Of a stretch of 64,000 nucleotides of DNA, positions 1 through 12,253 are shown one piece after another. The DNA is taken from positions 2,921,848 to 2,985,847 of the forward strand of contig CAJNOP010000014.1 of NCBI GenBank assembly GCA_905250075.1. The letters are read 5' to 3'. A model generated the notes under the pieces. The model worked only from the letters and a program-made list of their open reading frames with translations, was not told the origin of the DNA and searched no databases. The translations under genes and the position numbers were made by a program. Origin of the DNA: Rotaria sp. Silwood1 (lineage: Eukaryota; Rotifera; Eurotatoria; Philodinida; Philodinidae). Numbering within the stretch: the stretch's first letter is position 1; the number at the start of each line of letters is the position of its first letter.

Positions 1-2161
1 ATTTAATAGAAAAGTCACGAGAATGATAAAACTAATGATTCATTAAGTATCACATGATTTTTATTCGACATTTAATGATGGGAAACAAAATAAAGACAAT
101 GATGTTATCAAAAAAAAATCATTTTTTTTTCCTAGTAAATTTTAGAAGTAATAAATGAAAAAATATTGACTTCAAATAAAAGTTTACATATTAAAACAAT
201 AGCTGTTATTGAAATCCCTGTAGGATTCAAGTGTAAAACATGTCATACTCGCTGATAGTAATTACAGAGACATTGATTTTAGGACAAAGATCTCCATCAT
301 TCTTTTACTTAATCTGCCAGAAACTCAATAAGTTCAATGTTATATTTTTTTGTCTCATATAGTTACATATAATCAACTTGATTGAATAATACACTGATAA
401 TAATGTATTTTTTTAAGATAATTTCTTGATGGATTATTGTTCAAGAGATACGAAGAGAAATTGATCAACTAACACTTTTCGTTTTGATTCGAAGAGTAGA
501 TGTTTCTTATTTTTCAATTAAATATGAAAAATTAATAATTATTTACATTCAATTGAATTAAAATGAATTCTAGTCCATACGAACGACTAGATTAAAATGA
601 CACGTTCAAAGAATGCATCATGCAGGTTTACTTAATAAAAACATATGTCACACTGAGCATCATCTGTTGCAATTTAATGTGTATCAATCGTCATGTCATA
701 TTTTTGTGACATAATTATGTTTAACATACCTTTAAATCAACAATAAATATTTTTCAAAAAAATAATGTTGTTTTGTTGGATTAATAGAAATTTTTGACCT
801 CAGATGTTGTTCTATATATATTTTTTTTTGTTATGTGATTCTTACTATGACAGATAGACAAATCTGTTATCTGTTGAGTATTAAACAATGACAGAACTTA
901 TTATCAAGTTTTTTCTTGTATGTCGATCAATATTTGATATCAATATACATCAGTCATTGCTTGACATTTTTTTGCTTTTTTTACATATTGTATTTGATAT
1001 AAAAGAACGTCTATTCTCAAAATAAACTTGTCATTGTAGACAAAAAAAAACAACTTTAAAAGAATTTCTATAATTTGAATCTGTTCATAAATAGTAATGA
1101 ATGATAATTTTAAATTATTTTTTTTTTCAATATTTCTGTAATTTTTCCTATTTAACAATTTGTATCTCAATCACCAAGTGTAATAAGATAAAGAAAAAAA
1201 ACAAAGGAAACTTTGATGATGAAGATTATAATCTATTTACTCCGATACCTTTGATATTTATTTTCAATTCGATTTACAATGATTTTTTTTGTCTAATAAT
1301 TGTTTATTTTTCGATAGTAAACAGATGACGCTATAATACAATATAATTCATATAGTAAAATAAATCTCGTTAATATTCATATAAATTTGTCTATAGATTA
1401 TAGTAAATAATATTTTGATTTAAACAGAAAAACAAAGATAATAATTTTCAAATGATTATAGTAAAAATTGGACCAATCAATGATATATATATGGAGATGA
1501 CTCATATGATTTTATTGATAACATCACGACTAAGTTGAAAAAGATTTTATTTTAGATTTTAATGAAAAACATTTTTTATTTTAATAATATAATAATTATA
1601 CATTGAAATCTATATGATGAAATAATAGAAGAGTATGTACAAGGTATTGTCTATGAGATATCGGTTGTAATAATAGTGAGAATTAAATTCTTTTACATAT
1701 ATAAAATCGTTCTTTTCAACTTACAACAGATCAATTTTGAGAAAGATAGATAGAGAAGAGTTATATTTGATTATTATTAAAATGTAATTGATCATTTGCA
1801 CAGTGCCAATAATAACAATAGATTATTCGAGAAATAATATTCTATCTACAAAAGTTATATTTGCATTTCTTTAGATATCGAACTGCATGTGATAGTCAAT
1901 ACATGACATAAAATAGTTTTATTCATAGTTAGTCAATTATTAGATTGATTAATTTCGAGAATATGTAATAAGAAAAGTTTGATGATTTCTATTCTGATAT
2001 ATCTTTTATACTGCTTTTGTATTCAATTTTTCTGGTAATTTCCGAAAAAAAGAAAAAAGAATTTCTTGATATTCAATATATTATCATATTTTTTTTTCTC
2101 CTCATATGAATATTAGTATGAAATATAAATCTACTTATATTAAATCTTAGATAAATCTTAA
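1..2161. other. Intergenic, no gene seen
   Basis: AT-rich sequence with many A and T homopolymers. The open frames here are short, lack recognisable motifs and have no splice-flanked continuation. I see no RNA gene or convincing transposon. The last few hundred bases probably contain the promoter of the plus-strand gene that starts at 2162. Confidence 0.6.
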
Positions 2162-3304
2162 ATGTCTTCACAAAGTATTTGGTTTGCATATGATCCACAA
2201 TGGGCATCATCAATTCGTGCACGTTTAAATGAAACTGATATAGCTGATTTATGGTTAATCGAAAATGTTACATCTACTTCAACACCTCATATTATTTTTG
2301 ATAAATATTTAGGTAATCCAATTCAACAAATCATAACAAAAAAATCTATAGAAAATGAAAATACTTATGATCCATTATGTGGTGAACATCAAACAATTGA
2401 ATCATTAAATAAATTTCTTCAACAACAATGTTGGCGTAGTGCTATTGATTGGACAACAAATTATTTATTAAAATATCCAAATGATTATCATATATGGTTT
2501 ATACGTTTTGCTTGTTTAATTAAATTACGTTTATTTCAAACAATTGAAAATGAATTTGAAACATTTGGAAATTTAAATACATATATTAAATTACCATTTA
2601 GTTTACGTTTACTTCATGCTGAATTACCTATTTATATGGATTCAAATCATTTTCATGATGGTTTAGATCGTTTATTTCGTTTATTAATGATAACAAATAC
2701 AATATTAAGTATATTACCTAAAGATCAAATACAATTATGGCATAAAAGACGTTTACGTATATTATATTCAATAGCAAATTGTTATATATTAATGAAACGT
2801 ATTGATTTAATAATATCAATTATTGAAAATCAAATAATTAAAAATGAAAATTTAGAACAACAAATTGAACTTTATTTATTAATTGTACGTATATTACTTC
2901 AAACAGGTGATGATTATAATGCACAACGTGCATTTGATCGTGCTTTAAATTTATTACCAATAAAAGAAAATTTATCAAAAGAATTTTTATTAACAAAAGA
3001 ACTTTTTTCATTATTTCGTAATGATTTTTTAACAAATAAATTAATAACAACATTAAAAAATCCTATTGAAATAAATAATCATTGTGTTATTTTACTTTAT
3101 ATGTCAAAAATGAAAGAATCATTAGATTTATATGAAAAATTAATACGAGATAAACAAGAAAATATTCATGAAGCAATTATTTATAATATATGTACAATTT
3201 ATGAACTTGAATCATTTCGTTTTACACAAAAAAAACATGATTTAATTGATTATATTAGTCAATATATTGGAGATGGATTTAGTTTAACAGCATTAAAATT
3301 ATAA
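2162..3304 (+). CDS. TRAPPC12-like TRAPP complex subunit (TPR protein)
   Basis: Single-exon 380-residue protein. I recognise it as the C-terminal, tetratricopeptide-repeat half of TRAPPC12, a subunit of the metazoan TRAPPIII tethering complex that acts in ER-to-Golgi traffic. Helical repeat segments fill roughly residues 75-330 (for example NAQRAFDRALNLLP near 265). The end carries the family-typical block around YELESFRF followed by IGDGFSLTALKL at the C-terminus. Vertebrate TRAPPC12 is about twice as long, with a poorly conserved N-terminal half. That half is absent here, or lies in an upstream exon I cannot see. The ATG at 2162 is preceded by an acceptor-like cttag 14 bases upstream. Poly-A-signal-like AATAAA-type sequence follows the stop within about 30 bases. 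Confidence 0.83.
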   Translation: MSSQSIWFAYDPQWASSIRARLNETDIADLWLIENVTSTSTPHIIFDKYLGNPIQQIITKKSIENENTYDPLCGEHQTIESLNKFLQQQCWRSAIDWTTNYLLKYPNDYHIWFIRFACLIKLRLFQTIENEFETFGNLNTYIKLPFSLRLLHAELPIYMDSNHFHDGLDRLFRLLMITNTILSILPKDQIQLWHKRRLRILYSIANCYILMKRIDLIISIIENQIIKNENLEQQIELYLLIVRILLQTGDDYNAQRAFDRALNLLPIKENLSKEFLLTKELFSLFRNDFLTNKLITTLKNPIEINNHCVILLYMSKMKESLDLYEKLIRDKQENIHEAIIYNICTIYELESFRFTQKKHDLIDYISQYIGDGFSLTALKL

Positions 3305-4765
3305 ACATAAATATTTGCTTTTTTAAAATAAATAATAATAAAAAAACAAAAAAAAAACTTGTAACTTCTGTTTTGCTTTTCTTTATTTTCAATATTTAAG
3401 AAACAAACATCGAATATAACTACAAATTATGAATTTCCATGAGTGTGAATCTATTAGAGAAAATCAATTCATAGGATCAGAATATTTCTGCTCAGTTAAA
3501 GTTGAAGATTTTTTAAATCTATGCTTTGAGAAAGACTATTGTTGAGATCAAATATAGAAATGGTCCAAATTTTTGAAGATTGGTATCAATACTGATTTAA
3601 CCACAATTGACTAGCCTGAAGTCTGGATATAGTCAGAAACAATCTTAGATTGAACTATGACATTGCTTTAGAAAGTAATGATTTTCTAGTATTCGTAATG
3701 TTTACCTTGATATTAAATGATTAGGATTAAGCATGTATGGAATTTGAATTCTAGTTCGATGTTTGATAAATATTTAACGTATCCTAACAGTATTGAGTAT
3801 TTACGTAATTATCAAAGCATTTTAGTGTTCGGATTTGAGTAGTTTTTTTTTTAATATTGTTGAATTTTTTTTAGAATGTCAGTTTTTTAAATCATCTTTT
3901 TGACTCTATGTATATCTATCATAGACAATTTTAAAGTCCGAATTCTCATTACTTAACCATAGATGTTTCAGACAAAAAGTGCAAGGTTTTATTCGAAACC
4001 ATTCAGTTTATTTGAAACTCTACTTAAGATGCTTTTTTTTCCTCAGTTGTTCTCAACTGATATGTTAATGACGACATTAATATGACGCACATGTTAATCG
4101 AAACTGATTATTGTTTTTTTTTGCTCTGTTGGAAAAATAAGTTTTTTTTTTAATTTGTTTTATATCCGTTTTGATTCTGTAATCTGTAAATCAAACTAAA
4201 AGAAAAACTACTTATAAACCTTGACATTAATATAGATAATTGAATAAGAGAATTTACTTTTTGATCTTTTGAAAATGATGTTTTCTTTTTTTTTTCACGT
4301 CTCAAATACAGAGAAACATATTTAAAATCATTCTTTCATAATGGTTTTCATGCCATTCAGAAAACTTTAAATCCTAAATTCAAATACTCTGATTATCTTA
4401 TTAAAGTTTATCATTAAAAATACATATTTAGATTTTGCATTTGAAATAAAATGTTTAATCTAATAAGAATTAGTACACAACTTTGAACATGAATAATTAT
4501 TGAATTCGAAACTAATTAAATATGTATATTTAATTAATTATAAAATTTTATAACAAAAAAACAAATCATGTATCATATACATGACTTAGATACATAATAT
4601 GTACTAATAATTTAGTTAAATCAAAAATTTTTTTTTTCAAAATTCTCTCTTCAATATTGAAACTTTAATTTTTATTTTGTCTATTGCTTTAATATTAAAA
4701 TTTTTAATGAAAAATAAAAAAAAAACAAAACAAACAATAAATTATTTTAGATCAATTTATAAAAT
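3305..4765. other. Intergenic, no gene seen
   Basis: AT-rich spacer between the TRAPPC12-like and OXA1L-like genes, both on plus. It has long A/T runs and no open frame worth calling. The sequence ends in tattttag just before the next start codon, which looks like a splice acceptor. Confidence 0.6.
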
Positions 4766-7434
4766 ATGTTATCTTGTCGTCGTTTAATTTTTTCTTATTC
4801 ATATTTTTCTTCGAATCGAATTACATCTGTATTAATAACACGTTATAATTCATCATCAGTTGATTTATCAACTATTCTTAAAGAACATTCATTTAATTTT
4901 GAAAAAAAATCATCATCAACAATTGCATATGAAACATTTGTTCAAGCACCATCTGAATTTGTTGCTAATAGTCTTTTACAAATACATGATAATTTAGGTT
5001 TACCATGGTGGGCGACAATAGCTTTAGCAACAATTACTTTTCGTGCTATTGTTGGTGCATCAATAACAATATCACAACAACGTTTTATTGAACGTCTTCA
5101 AATAGTTCGACATACTGTTAAAAATGAATTAGAACCACGTATAAAAGTATTAAATATACAAGCTATGAAAGGAAAAACAGCAACTATACTTGAAGAAAAA
5201 AAAAATCTTCAACGAGAAGTAAAAGATTTATGAATAAATGTGAAATTTTTTTTTTTATATATTTTTATGAATAGGCTCTTCAATTAACAAAACAAGGTTA
5301 TGCTGCATATAATGTTCATCCCGGAAAATTACTTGTTCTAGCATTATTTGGTTCTATTCCATGGCTTTATTTTACATTTGGTATTCGTATGATTTGCATG
5401 TCACCTATTACTCTACGTAAGTCATTTTCAAGTCAAAAATAAATCAATCTCTCAGTGATTATCTATGCAGAGATAACACTAACAGATTACTATGTACATT
5501 ATGTAGGTCGAAATGAGCTATGATTATTCTGAAAATAGTTTGTGTCTTTAGCTTATTACTATGAACATGTTGTACTTTTACGATAGTGTTTTTAATAAAT
5601 GCTGTGAACTTCTCAGAAACACCATCAGTAGTAATTTTTGAATTTCAATATGAAACTTGGCTGATAGATAGGCCTTAACGAGAATATTTTCAAATCTTTT
5701 GATTTAATTCTATCCTAACATAAGAAGAAAATCAAATCTTCTATTTTATATGAATGATGTAAAAGAGATGTTGTTACTATAGTTGTATCTTAGGAGAGAC
5801 ATAGCAACAAGATCTGAAACATTCATAAAAAAAAACTTTTCTCATTAAGACTTCTCTCTGAACAAAATTTTAAGTCAAAATTCTAAAATAAGTTTTTCTG
5901 AACTTTCTGAAAGGCACTATGGCATTTATTTAAAAAGTACTATAAAAATGCAGCATCTGTGTAGCGGTAAGTTAAGAACACGAACTGTTTAACAAAATAT
6001 TCATAGCTTAGTTGTGTCTATATAATACCGATGGTCTCAATTCAGTAGAGATTGAATAGATTGAGCGCTATCTTCATAAGTGAAATAATTGCTCTGAATT
6101 TTACTGTTAACACACTACACAAATTTCTAAAACAATCTTGGCGATGATCGTATACTAATCAAATTGTTATTTTTAGAAAATGACTTACTGAGTCAGTTCT
6201 CGACATATTGACATGATTGTTCATATCCTGATTAGTCATTTCGCTGATCAGATTTATAATGAATTTTGATTCACAAAAACAAAACAATAAAAGTCCTACG
6301 TAAAATAAACTCTGAAAAAATATTTATTAAAATAAAAAACTAATGTCTTATTATATTTTAAAGATATTAAAATGAAAATATTAACTTGTAACAAATTTGA
6401 ATGCTCGAATCTTTTCAAAAGATCGGTTTGAGAAAATAGACGCCCAATTGGTTTTGATAATAGAAGAAACATACATATTTTTTCTAGTGAGTTTAATGGA
6501 AGCACTAGTAAAACTTTCTGTTGAAGCTGATTTTTGTTTTAAATTAGCAATCTTTGCTTTTTTTAAATAAATGACTGGAATCAACAAAACTCAGCGTTTG
6601 ATTCAGAATCAAGTCAGAGTCTTAAAATAAATGTAGCTTGGACTCACAGACAGTTTTGAAATACTAATATTTCCTCAAGATGAATTGAGAATTAGAACTA
6701 TTGATATTTAACTGTAGTATCTATGAAGTTTATGACAAATATTATAACTTATACGAGTGTAAATTTTGAGAAAAGAAAACAAGAAGATTGAGCGATTTTT
6801 AATATTTTATTTAACAGATTTGAATAAGTATAGTCTTAACTTTCATTTTGCCTTAATATGTACACGATTGTTTTTAGCTACCATATCTCAAGAAGGTGTC
6901 TTATGGTTTCAAAATTTAGCAGCAGCGGATCCATATGGTATTTTACCATTAGGCTTTCTTATACCCAGTCTTATAGGAATTAGTGTATGTTAATAAAATT
7001 TTGTTATTGTTGACTTGATCATCATAATTATATTCTAGTTTAATGGAATAGAAAAGCCAGGTTTAGCAGCTAATTCACGACTTATATCAGCTGGTCGAAT
7101 TCAACGTGGAATTACTCGAACAGTAGTTATTGGTTTTACTTTAATTGCATTTAAATTACCGGCTGTAAGACATTTTTTTTTTCTTAATAATTAATCAATT
7201 TTATATAGTTTTTTGTTTTTTTGATTATTAAATTAGGGTATTATTCTGTTTTGGACATTAAATAGTATATTACAACTTTCTCAAACAATTATTTTTGAAT
7301 TACCACGTATACGTAATATGTTAGGACTTCAACCATCTCGATTTGGTTCTCAACCTATTCGACTTCGATGGACTATATGGACAAATAAATGGTCATTCTT
7401 TTTTCGAACACTTAAATGGTATTCAAAATTATAA
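4766..7434 (+). CDS. OXA1L-like mitochondrial inner-membrane insertase
   Basis: Five exons can be joined in frame: 4766-5218, 5275-5416, 6878-6984, 7039-7164 and 7237-7434 (all GT..AG), giving 341 residues. The N-terminus is rich in Arg, Ser and Tyr with no early acidic residue (MLSCRRLIFSYSYFSS), as in a mitochondrial targeting peptide. The YidC/Oxa1/Alb3 core follows: LPWWATIALATITFRAIVG for the first membrane segment, a basic charged loop (residues ~115-165), then LLVLALFGSIPWLYFTFGIR, the VLWFQNLAAADPYGILPL block typical of Oxa1, and two further hydrophobic segments. Oxa1 inserts mitochondrially and nuclear-encoded proteins into the inner membrane. Vertebrate OXA1L is about 435 residues; the shorter length mostly reflects the termini. 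Intron 2 is unusually long and holds a dispersed repeat. Confidence 0.9.
5417..6877 (+). other. Long intron 2 of the OXA1L-like gene
   Basis: This intron is 1461 bp, against 52-72 bp for the other three introns of the same gene. It starts GTAAGT and ends TTTTTAG. The extra length includes a copy of a repeat also seen near 33.6-34.1 kb and 63.0-63.3 kb. I see no coding potential in it. Confidence 0.8.
5490..6065 (+). repeat. Dispersed repeat, copy A
   Basis: Shares an ordered series of blocks with 33515-34080: TTTTTAATAAATGCTGTGAA-type text, then CTTAACGAGA, AAATCTTTTGATTT, CTATCCTAA, GGCACTATGGCATT and GTCTATATAAT. Identity is patchy but the order is collinear over about 550 bp. The copy sits inside the long intron of the OXA1L-like gene. 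It has no coding capacity, so it is probably a non-autonomous or decayed mobile element. Confidence 0.6.
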
Positions 7435-10400
7435 TTTGTATAGAAATATTTTTTTTTCTTTGTTAGGATAAATAAACTAAAAGTTTTTCTTTTTTTTTGG
7501 TCAATAACATATATCAAGTATTCTAGGAAAAATGGATTTCTCAGTGTTTTAATGAAATTTCTTTTAGGATTCGTTTGTTTTTTACTTTAATAAGTCCACC
7601 ATTGAATTCTCTATAGAATGGCATATTTTTTATTGTTAGAGATGTAATTCAGAATTGAACACAAAGTGGTTGAATATCAGAAAAAGGAATGTTGCGTGGA
7701 TGTTTCTCAAAAGTAGAGAGTTGTTGTAAGAATGAATTTCAGAAGCACGGGCGGCGATGTCATGCTCTCTTGCTCAGTTATGCCTCTGTTTATTAATATA
7801 AATGACATCTATCATTTTCTGAGAGATATGATTCAAACGAAGAGTTCAAAATGAGCTTTGACCCAATACAAATTTTGCATAGAATATTCCTTTCAAAAGT
7901 TATAAGTGTTATAAAAACCGAAATTTATCAAAAAGTCAGCTAAAATAAATGTCTTTTACGGTTTTTGTGATACTTTTAGTTTTAAAGAGAAGTTCGTAGA
8001 AAATCCTGCGACCTCTCATTTTGTTCAGATTTTCATCGTAGTTTATCTATGAAATCCTGTAAATGAACTATGCGAGCTGATGTTCACTAGTTGAGCACAA
8101 CTGGAGCCTAGATGAAGATTTCGGTATGATTAGCGAAAGTTCAAAAGGATTCGTCTTCACATATCTTTAGTACTGAGTTATAACTGTTTTACTAGAATCG
8201 AATAACTCTTTAATATTCTGAAAGTTTCATCAGAGAAAAACGTTCCTTTCACAAGATATTGAATTTGCAAAACAAAAGCTCTTTGTCAAAAAAAAACGAG
8301 TTTACTTAAAGTATTCAATAACTCAACGAACAATGTAGTGTATTGACAATATTTGTTATTATTGTTACATTTATTTCATTTCTTATATGTTGGTGTTTGT
8401 CTACTGATGAATCATGATTTAGATATATGTATAGTTCTATACATATATATATATGTGTTCTTTTCCTTTATGTTGTGATTACTCTAATTTCGTATATAAC
8501 AATATTTCTTTTGTTTCTTTTTCGTATTCTGCATCCCATTTGTATGAGTCATCACAACATATAGATCTCTCTATGTATATGCTTGTCTTTTCTTAAAAAG
8601 ATGATTACTTTTGTTCGTTTCGCTTCATCTAACTTGTTAGTTGTTTCTGTTCTTCAAGTCAATAAAACAAGTTATTGACCTTGACCTTTATTGTATTATG
8701 CAATTGATAATACAATACATTTTCTGGCTTTTACGTATAACTTCAATACGTGACAAACAAGTATTCTTTTCAGTCAAAACTTTGAGAAGATTTTAAGATT
8801 CGCGAAGATACAGTAAATCGGTTGTGACTTAGCGTCAAAGACACATTGAAATAACCTTTTTCAACCTTTTATTAGTATCACCGAGACCTACTTGTGAATT
8901 CAAAATATGATCTCAAAGAGTAGATAACACTTGACGTCATTCTCTCGTTAGTATAGAATGCATTAGATCGAAAACTCCATAAGCTATTCCAATCACTATT
9001 TCACAGTGAACTTCTCAATTAGGAACAAATAATCTTGAAAAAAAAATCTATGCTAAAAACTGAATCAAACAGTCAAAAAAACACTGATAAAAATTTACAT
9101 GAGGAAATTGTCAATCTTAAACTGTTTGTTCGAATCGTATCTCAAAAAATGTTGAATATTTATTTACGTTGCAAGTAGAAACGTAAGTTAGGAGAGACAC
9201 ATAAAGCCTTCACCCCTGCTAATGAATTTCGTTCCACAACAGTTCCATGCTTTGGGAAGACGTTCATGCAACATTCTTTTGTTCGATACTCAACTAGTCT
9301 GCATCCCCTGTTTCCAATGCTGAGTTACGGCTCTATTAATAAAAAAAACCATCTTTATAGAAAACTAAAAGATCGAACTATTGAAAAAAAAGAAGACAAG
9401 AATCTTAAAATAGACCTCATTAAAATATTGAGAAGTCCATTTTCCTTGAGACATGCGATATAATAAAAAATGTTCTAAAAAAAACGGTCATAAATATTTA
9501 TCTAAATTATGGCATGTCATAATTATAGCTATTCTATTAAATGACACCTTTCCCTGTTGATTCATTGACTATTTTGTAGTCATGTCATATTTTTACTTAA
9601 ATATTTTTCATTAGTCTTTCATGAAATCATATAAATAAAAAGATTAAGGTGAAGCTTTGTCTTAAAAAAAAAAAGAAACATCTATTTTTCTTCGAATTTA
9701 ACAAATAACCTTGTCAAGTGACTAATTGCTTTTGAAATAAATATTAAGCCTCATTAGGTAATTTCTATTAAGATGACAGAACGGCTAAAATAACGCGTCC
9801 TTGTAAATCTTTCTTTTTCAATTATGACTAATTTTGCATGTATAAAGTTCTTAATGAGCCTAATTCATTGTAAAAATGTCAAGCTTTCTAATACCTTTTA
9901 TTTTCTGATAGGCATGTAAGGTCATATTTTGCTTTTCATTTAATAGACTATTCATTTTGGTCTTTGACGATAGAAGCTTCAAGAAAATAAGATATTTCCA
10001 AAATGAACTACTCTTATCCGTTGCAAATTTTGAAGATGACTATGACATTTAATTGTAAAATTGTACTAAAATAATTCTAACTTAAAAAAAAAAAGAATTA
10101 TTTCATATTTATAAATCTTTTTCAAATTTTCTCACATCTTATTAACATTTATGTAATACAGTAAGATTCATCTTAAAAAAAAACACAACGTATCACTTGA
10201 CTCTATTCATTCTTAAATCGAGAACTCAGATCAAACACATATACCGAAAGTTTCAACAAATAGATATATTGATTAAAATTTGAAAAATATTTAAATCAAT
10301 AAAATCCTGATAATTATACTCAATTCAAGTGAGATTTTACCTTTAAATCAACAAAACTAATTTGTTTTTTTTTGAGTCTAAGTACTCTACTATTAAACAA

Positions 10401-11498
10401 TAGAATTAGATTTTTCTATTAGCAACTACTTTTTCACTAGAATAAATACAGAATAAAAAATTGAATTCAATGCCAATTATTAAATGTTAATACTGTTGAA
10501 ATTGCTCTTCATAAAAAAAAATTTTTTTTGCAGACTTCCGTATTCATAATCTTTCGTGCTCCAATAAACATATGAAAAAACAAATCTGTCCTACATAAAA
10601 ATTTATGTTTTTTGCAACAAGACTTATGCACAATGCGATTATAATAATCAGTTTCGACGAACAAATGATATTTTTGAAATAATTACAAAAAATATTAATG
10701 AACTCAAAATATTTATGATGTTTAAAAACATTTTCTGTTTCTTTTCATATATAAAACAAGATATTATTCATTATAATTTCGTAATCAATCAGAAATTCTT
10801 CACTTTAGAATATCATTGATTAAATATTTCATTTGATCTTTTTTTTTTTGTTTGTCTTTAAATTATAGAAACAAAAAAAATGAATAGTTTTTTAAAGGTA
10901 ACCATTTCGCTTCCTTATGTCTCTTCTTTTTTTTGCCTAAAGAACAAAAAACACACGAATGCACACAGAAAAAAAACGAGACTATACAGAAAAAAAAAAA
11001 GAAATACGTAAAACGAAAGGACCAAAGTAGAAATCGATCTATATACGTGCTGTTTTATATACAAGCAAAATAGTCACACATATACATACACGCATATCTT
11101 TTTTTTGTTATATTTTATACAAATGAAAGAATTCTTCTGTTGTTTTTCTCTTCTTCATTATAAATATACAACATAAAAAGAAAAAAAGAAAAAAAAAACG
11201 AAGATCACAGATGAAACAATGACACATTGTAATGAATAGAATATATTTTATCTACATCAAACTGCCTGTCTTGTTTTTTTTTTTTTTTAAATAATATACA
11301 CAAATAGAAACAAACAACGATCAATGTTGATTGTGAAGCAATGAAACATATATATGATCTAATGAGACAAAACCGGGGCTAATGAGCTGTCTTTGTCTAT
11401 GTACAGTACACACAATTAAAATTATTAGGTACCTGAACATGTTTTGGTTGATATATACATATTTATATATTTACATAGAAAATAATTTATGTTTTTCT
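7435..11498. other. Intergenic with degenerate fold-back sequences
   Basis: About 4 kb between the OXA1L-like gene (plus) and the ankyrin gene (minus, converging on it). No gene seen. It includes an imperfect fold-back near 7835-8050. Blocks near 7660-7800 and 9200-9345 resemble each other in inverted orientation (GCAACATTC and GAATTTC-type text). The right end, 10850-11340, is dense in poly-A/poly-T runs and probably includes the 3' flank of the ankyrin gene. Confidence 0.55.
7835..8050. repeat. Imperfect fold-back repeat
   Basis: AAGTTATAAGTGTTATAAAAACCG (7895-7920 region) is matched in inverted form by ACGGTTTTTGTGATACTTTTAG at about 7957-7980. The similarity continues outward to a shared AAAATGAG block on each side. 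Arms of about 90 bp are only moderately alike. This suggests an old MITE-like element with no coding sequence. Confidence 0.45.
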
Positions 11499-12217
11499 TT
11501 ACAACATGCCAATTTGATTGAATACAGATTCATCATCACCATAAAGATCAATAAGTACACCTAAGACTTGTGGATGTTCATGTGCAAGTGCCCATTCAAT
11601 AAGTGACATATCACCTGTTTTACGTTGTTCATCATAATGACGCCAATCGACACCATGTTTAAGTAAAGTAACAACAATTAAACCTTGATTACATTCAATA
11701 GCTCGTTCTAATGGTGTCTTATTTTCAAATCCAGCATAATCAACAGGAAAACCACGTGATAATAAATAATCAATTATATCCAAACGACTATAACCAATAG
11801 CAACATTTAATGCTGATTCACGAGCCACTGATATGCAATACTAAATAGAATATATTTAGTAAAAAATGAACTATAAAATAAACTTACAGGATTATGACCA
11901 AGATGAAGAAGTAAGTCAACCATAGCAAGTCGTCCACTAGCAATAGCTGTATAAAGTGGTGTATGTCCATTTGAATCAAGTAAACACGTATCAGCTACAG
12001 TTGGTTGTTGTCGAAGACGACTATGTAAAAGTATTATACCTGCAACATCATTTGTTCGAACAGCATGATGTAAATCAAATTTTGGTAATTGTAAGTCATT
12101 TTGTTGTTGTAATGATTTTCCTGAATATGATGGATGTTGATAAGGAGTATAATGTACACGATGTTGAGAAACTACAGAGCCACCATTATGATGATGGAAA
12201 TTATTTTCAGTCAACAT
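11499..12217 (-). CDS. Ankyrin-repeat protein
   Basis: Two exons on the minus strand, 12217-11888 and 11840-11499, are joined by a 47-bp GTAAGT..TTTAG intron. They give 223 residues with no frame break. After a His/Tyr/Gln-rich N-terminus (to about residue 45) come at least four ankyrin units: a first unit ending in LDSNGHTPL, then YTAIASGRLAMVDLLLHLGH, SALNVAIGYSRLDIIDYLLS, TPLERAIECNQGLIVVTLL, and a degenerate last one (IEWALAHEHPQVLGVLIDL). Such repeats bind other proteins; no catalytic domain is attached, so the job cannot be named. The ATG chosen is the first in the open frame, but the frame runs open upstream to a TTG at 12253, so an extra 5' exon is possible. I do not recognise a specific orthologue. 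Confidence 0.75.
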
Positions 12218-12253
12218 ACTACTCGTGATCAAGATGGAAACAAACAGAAGCAA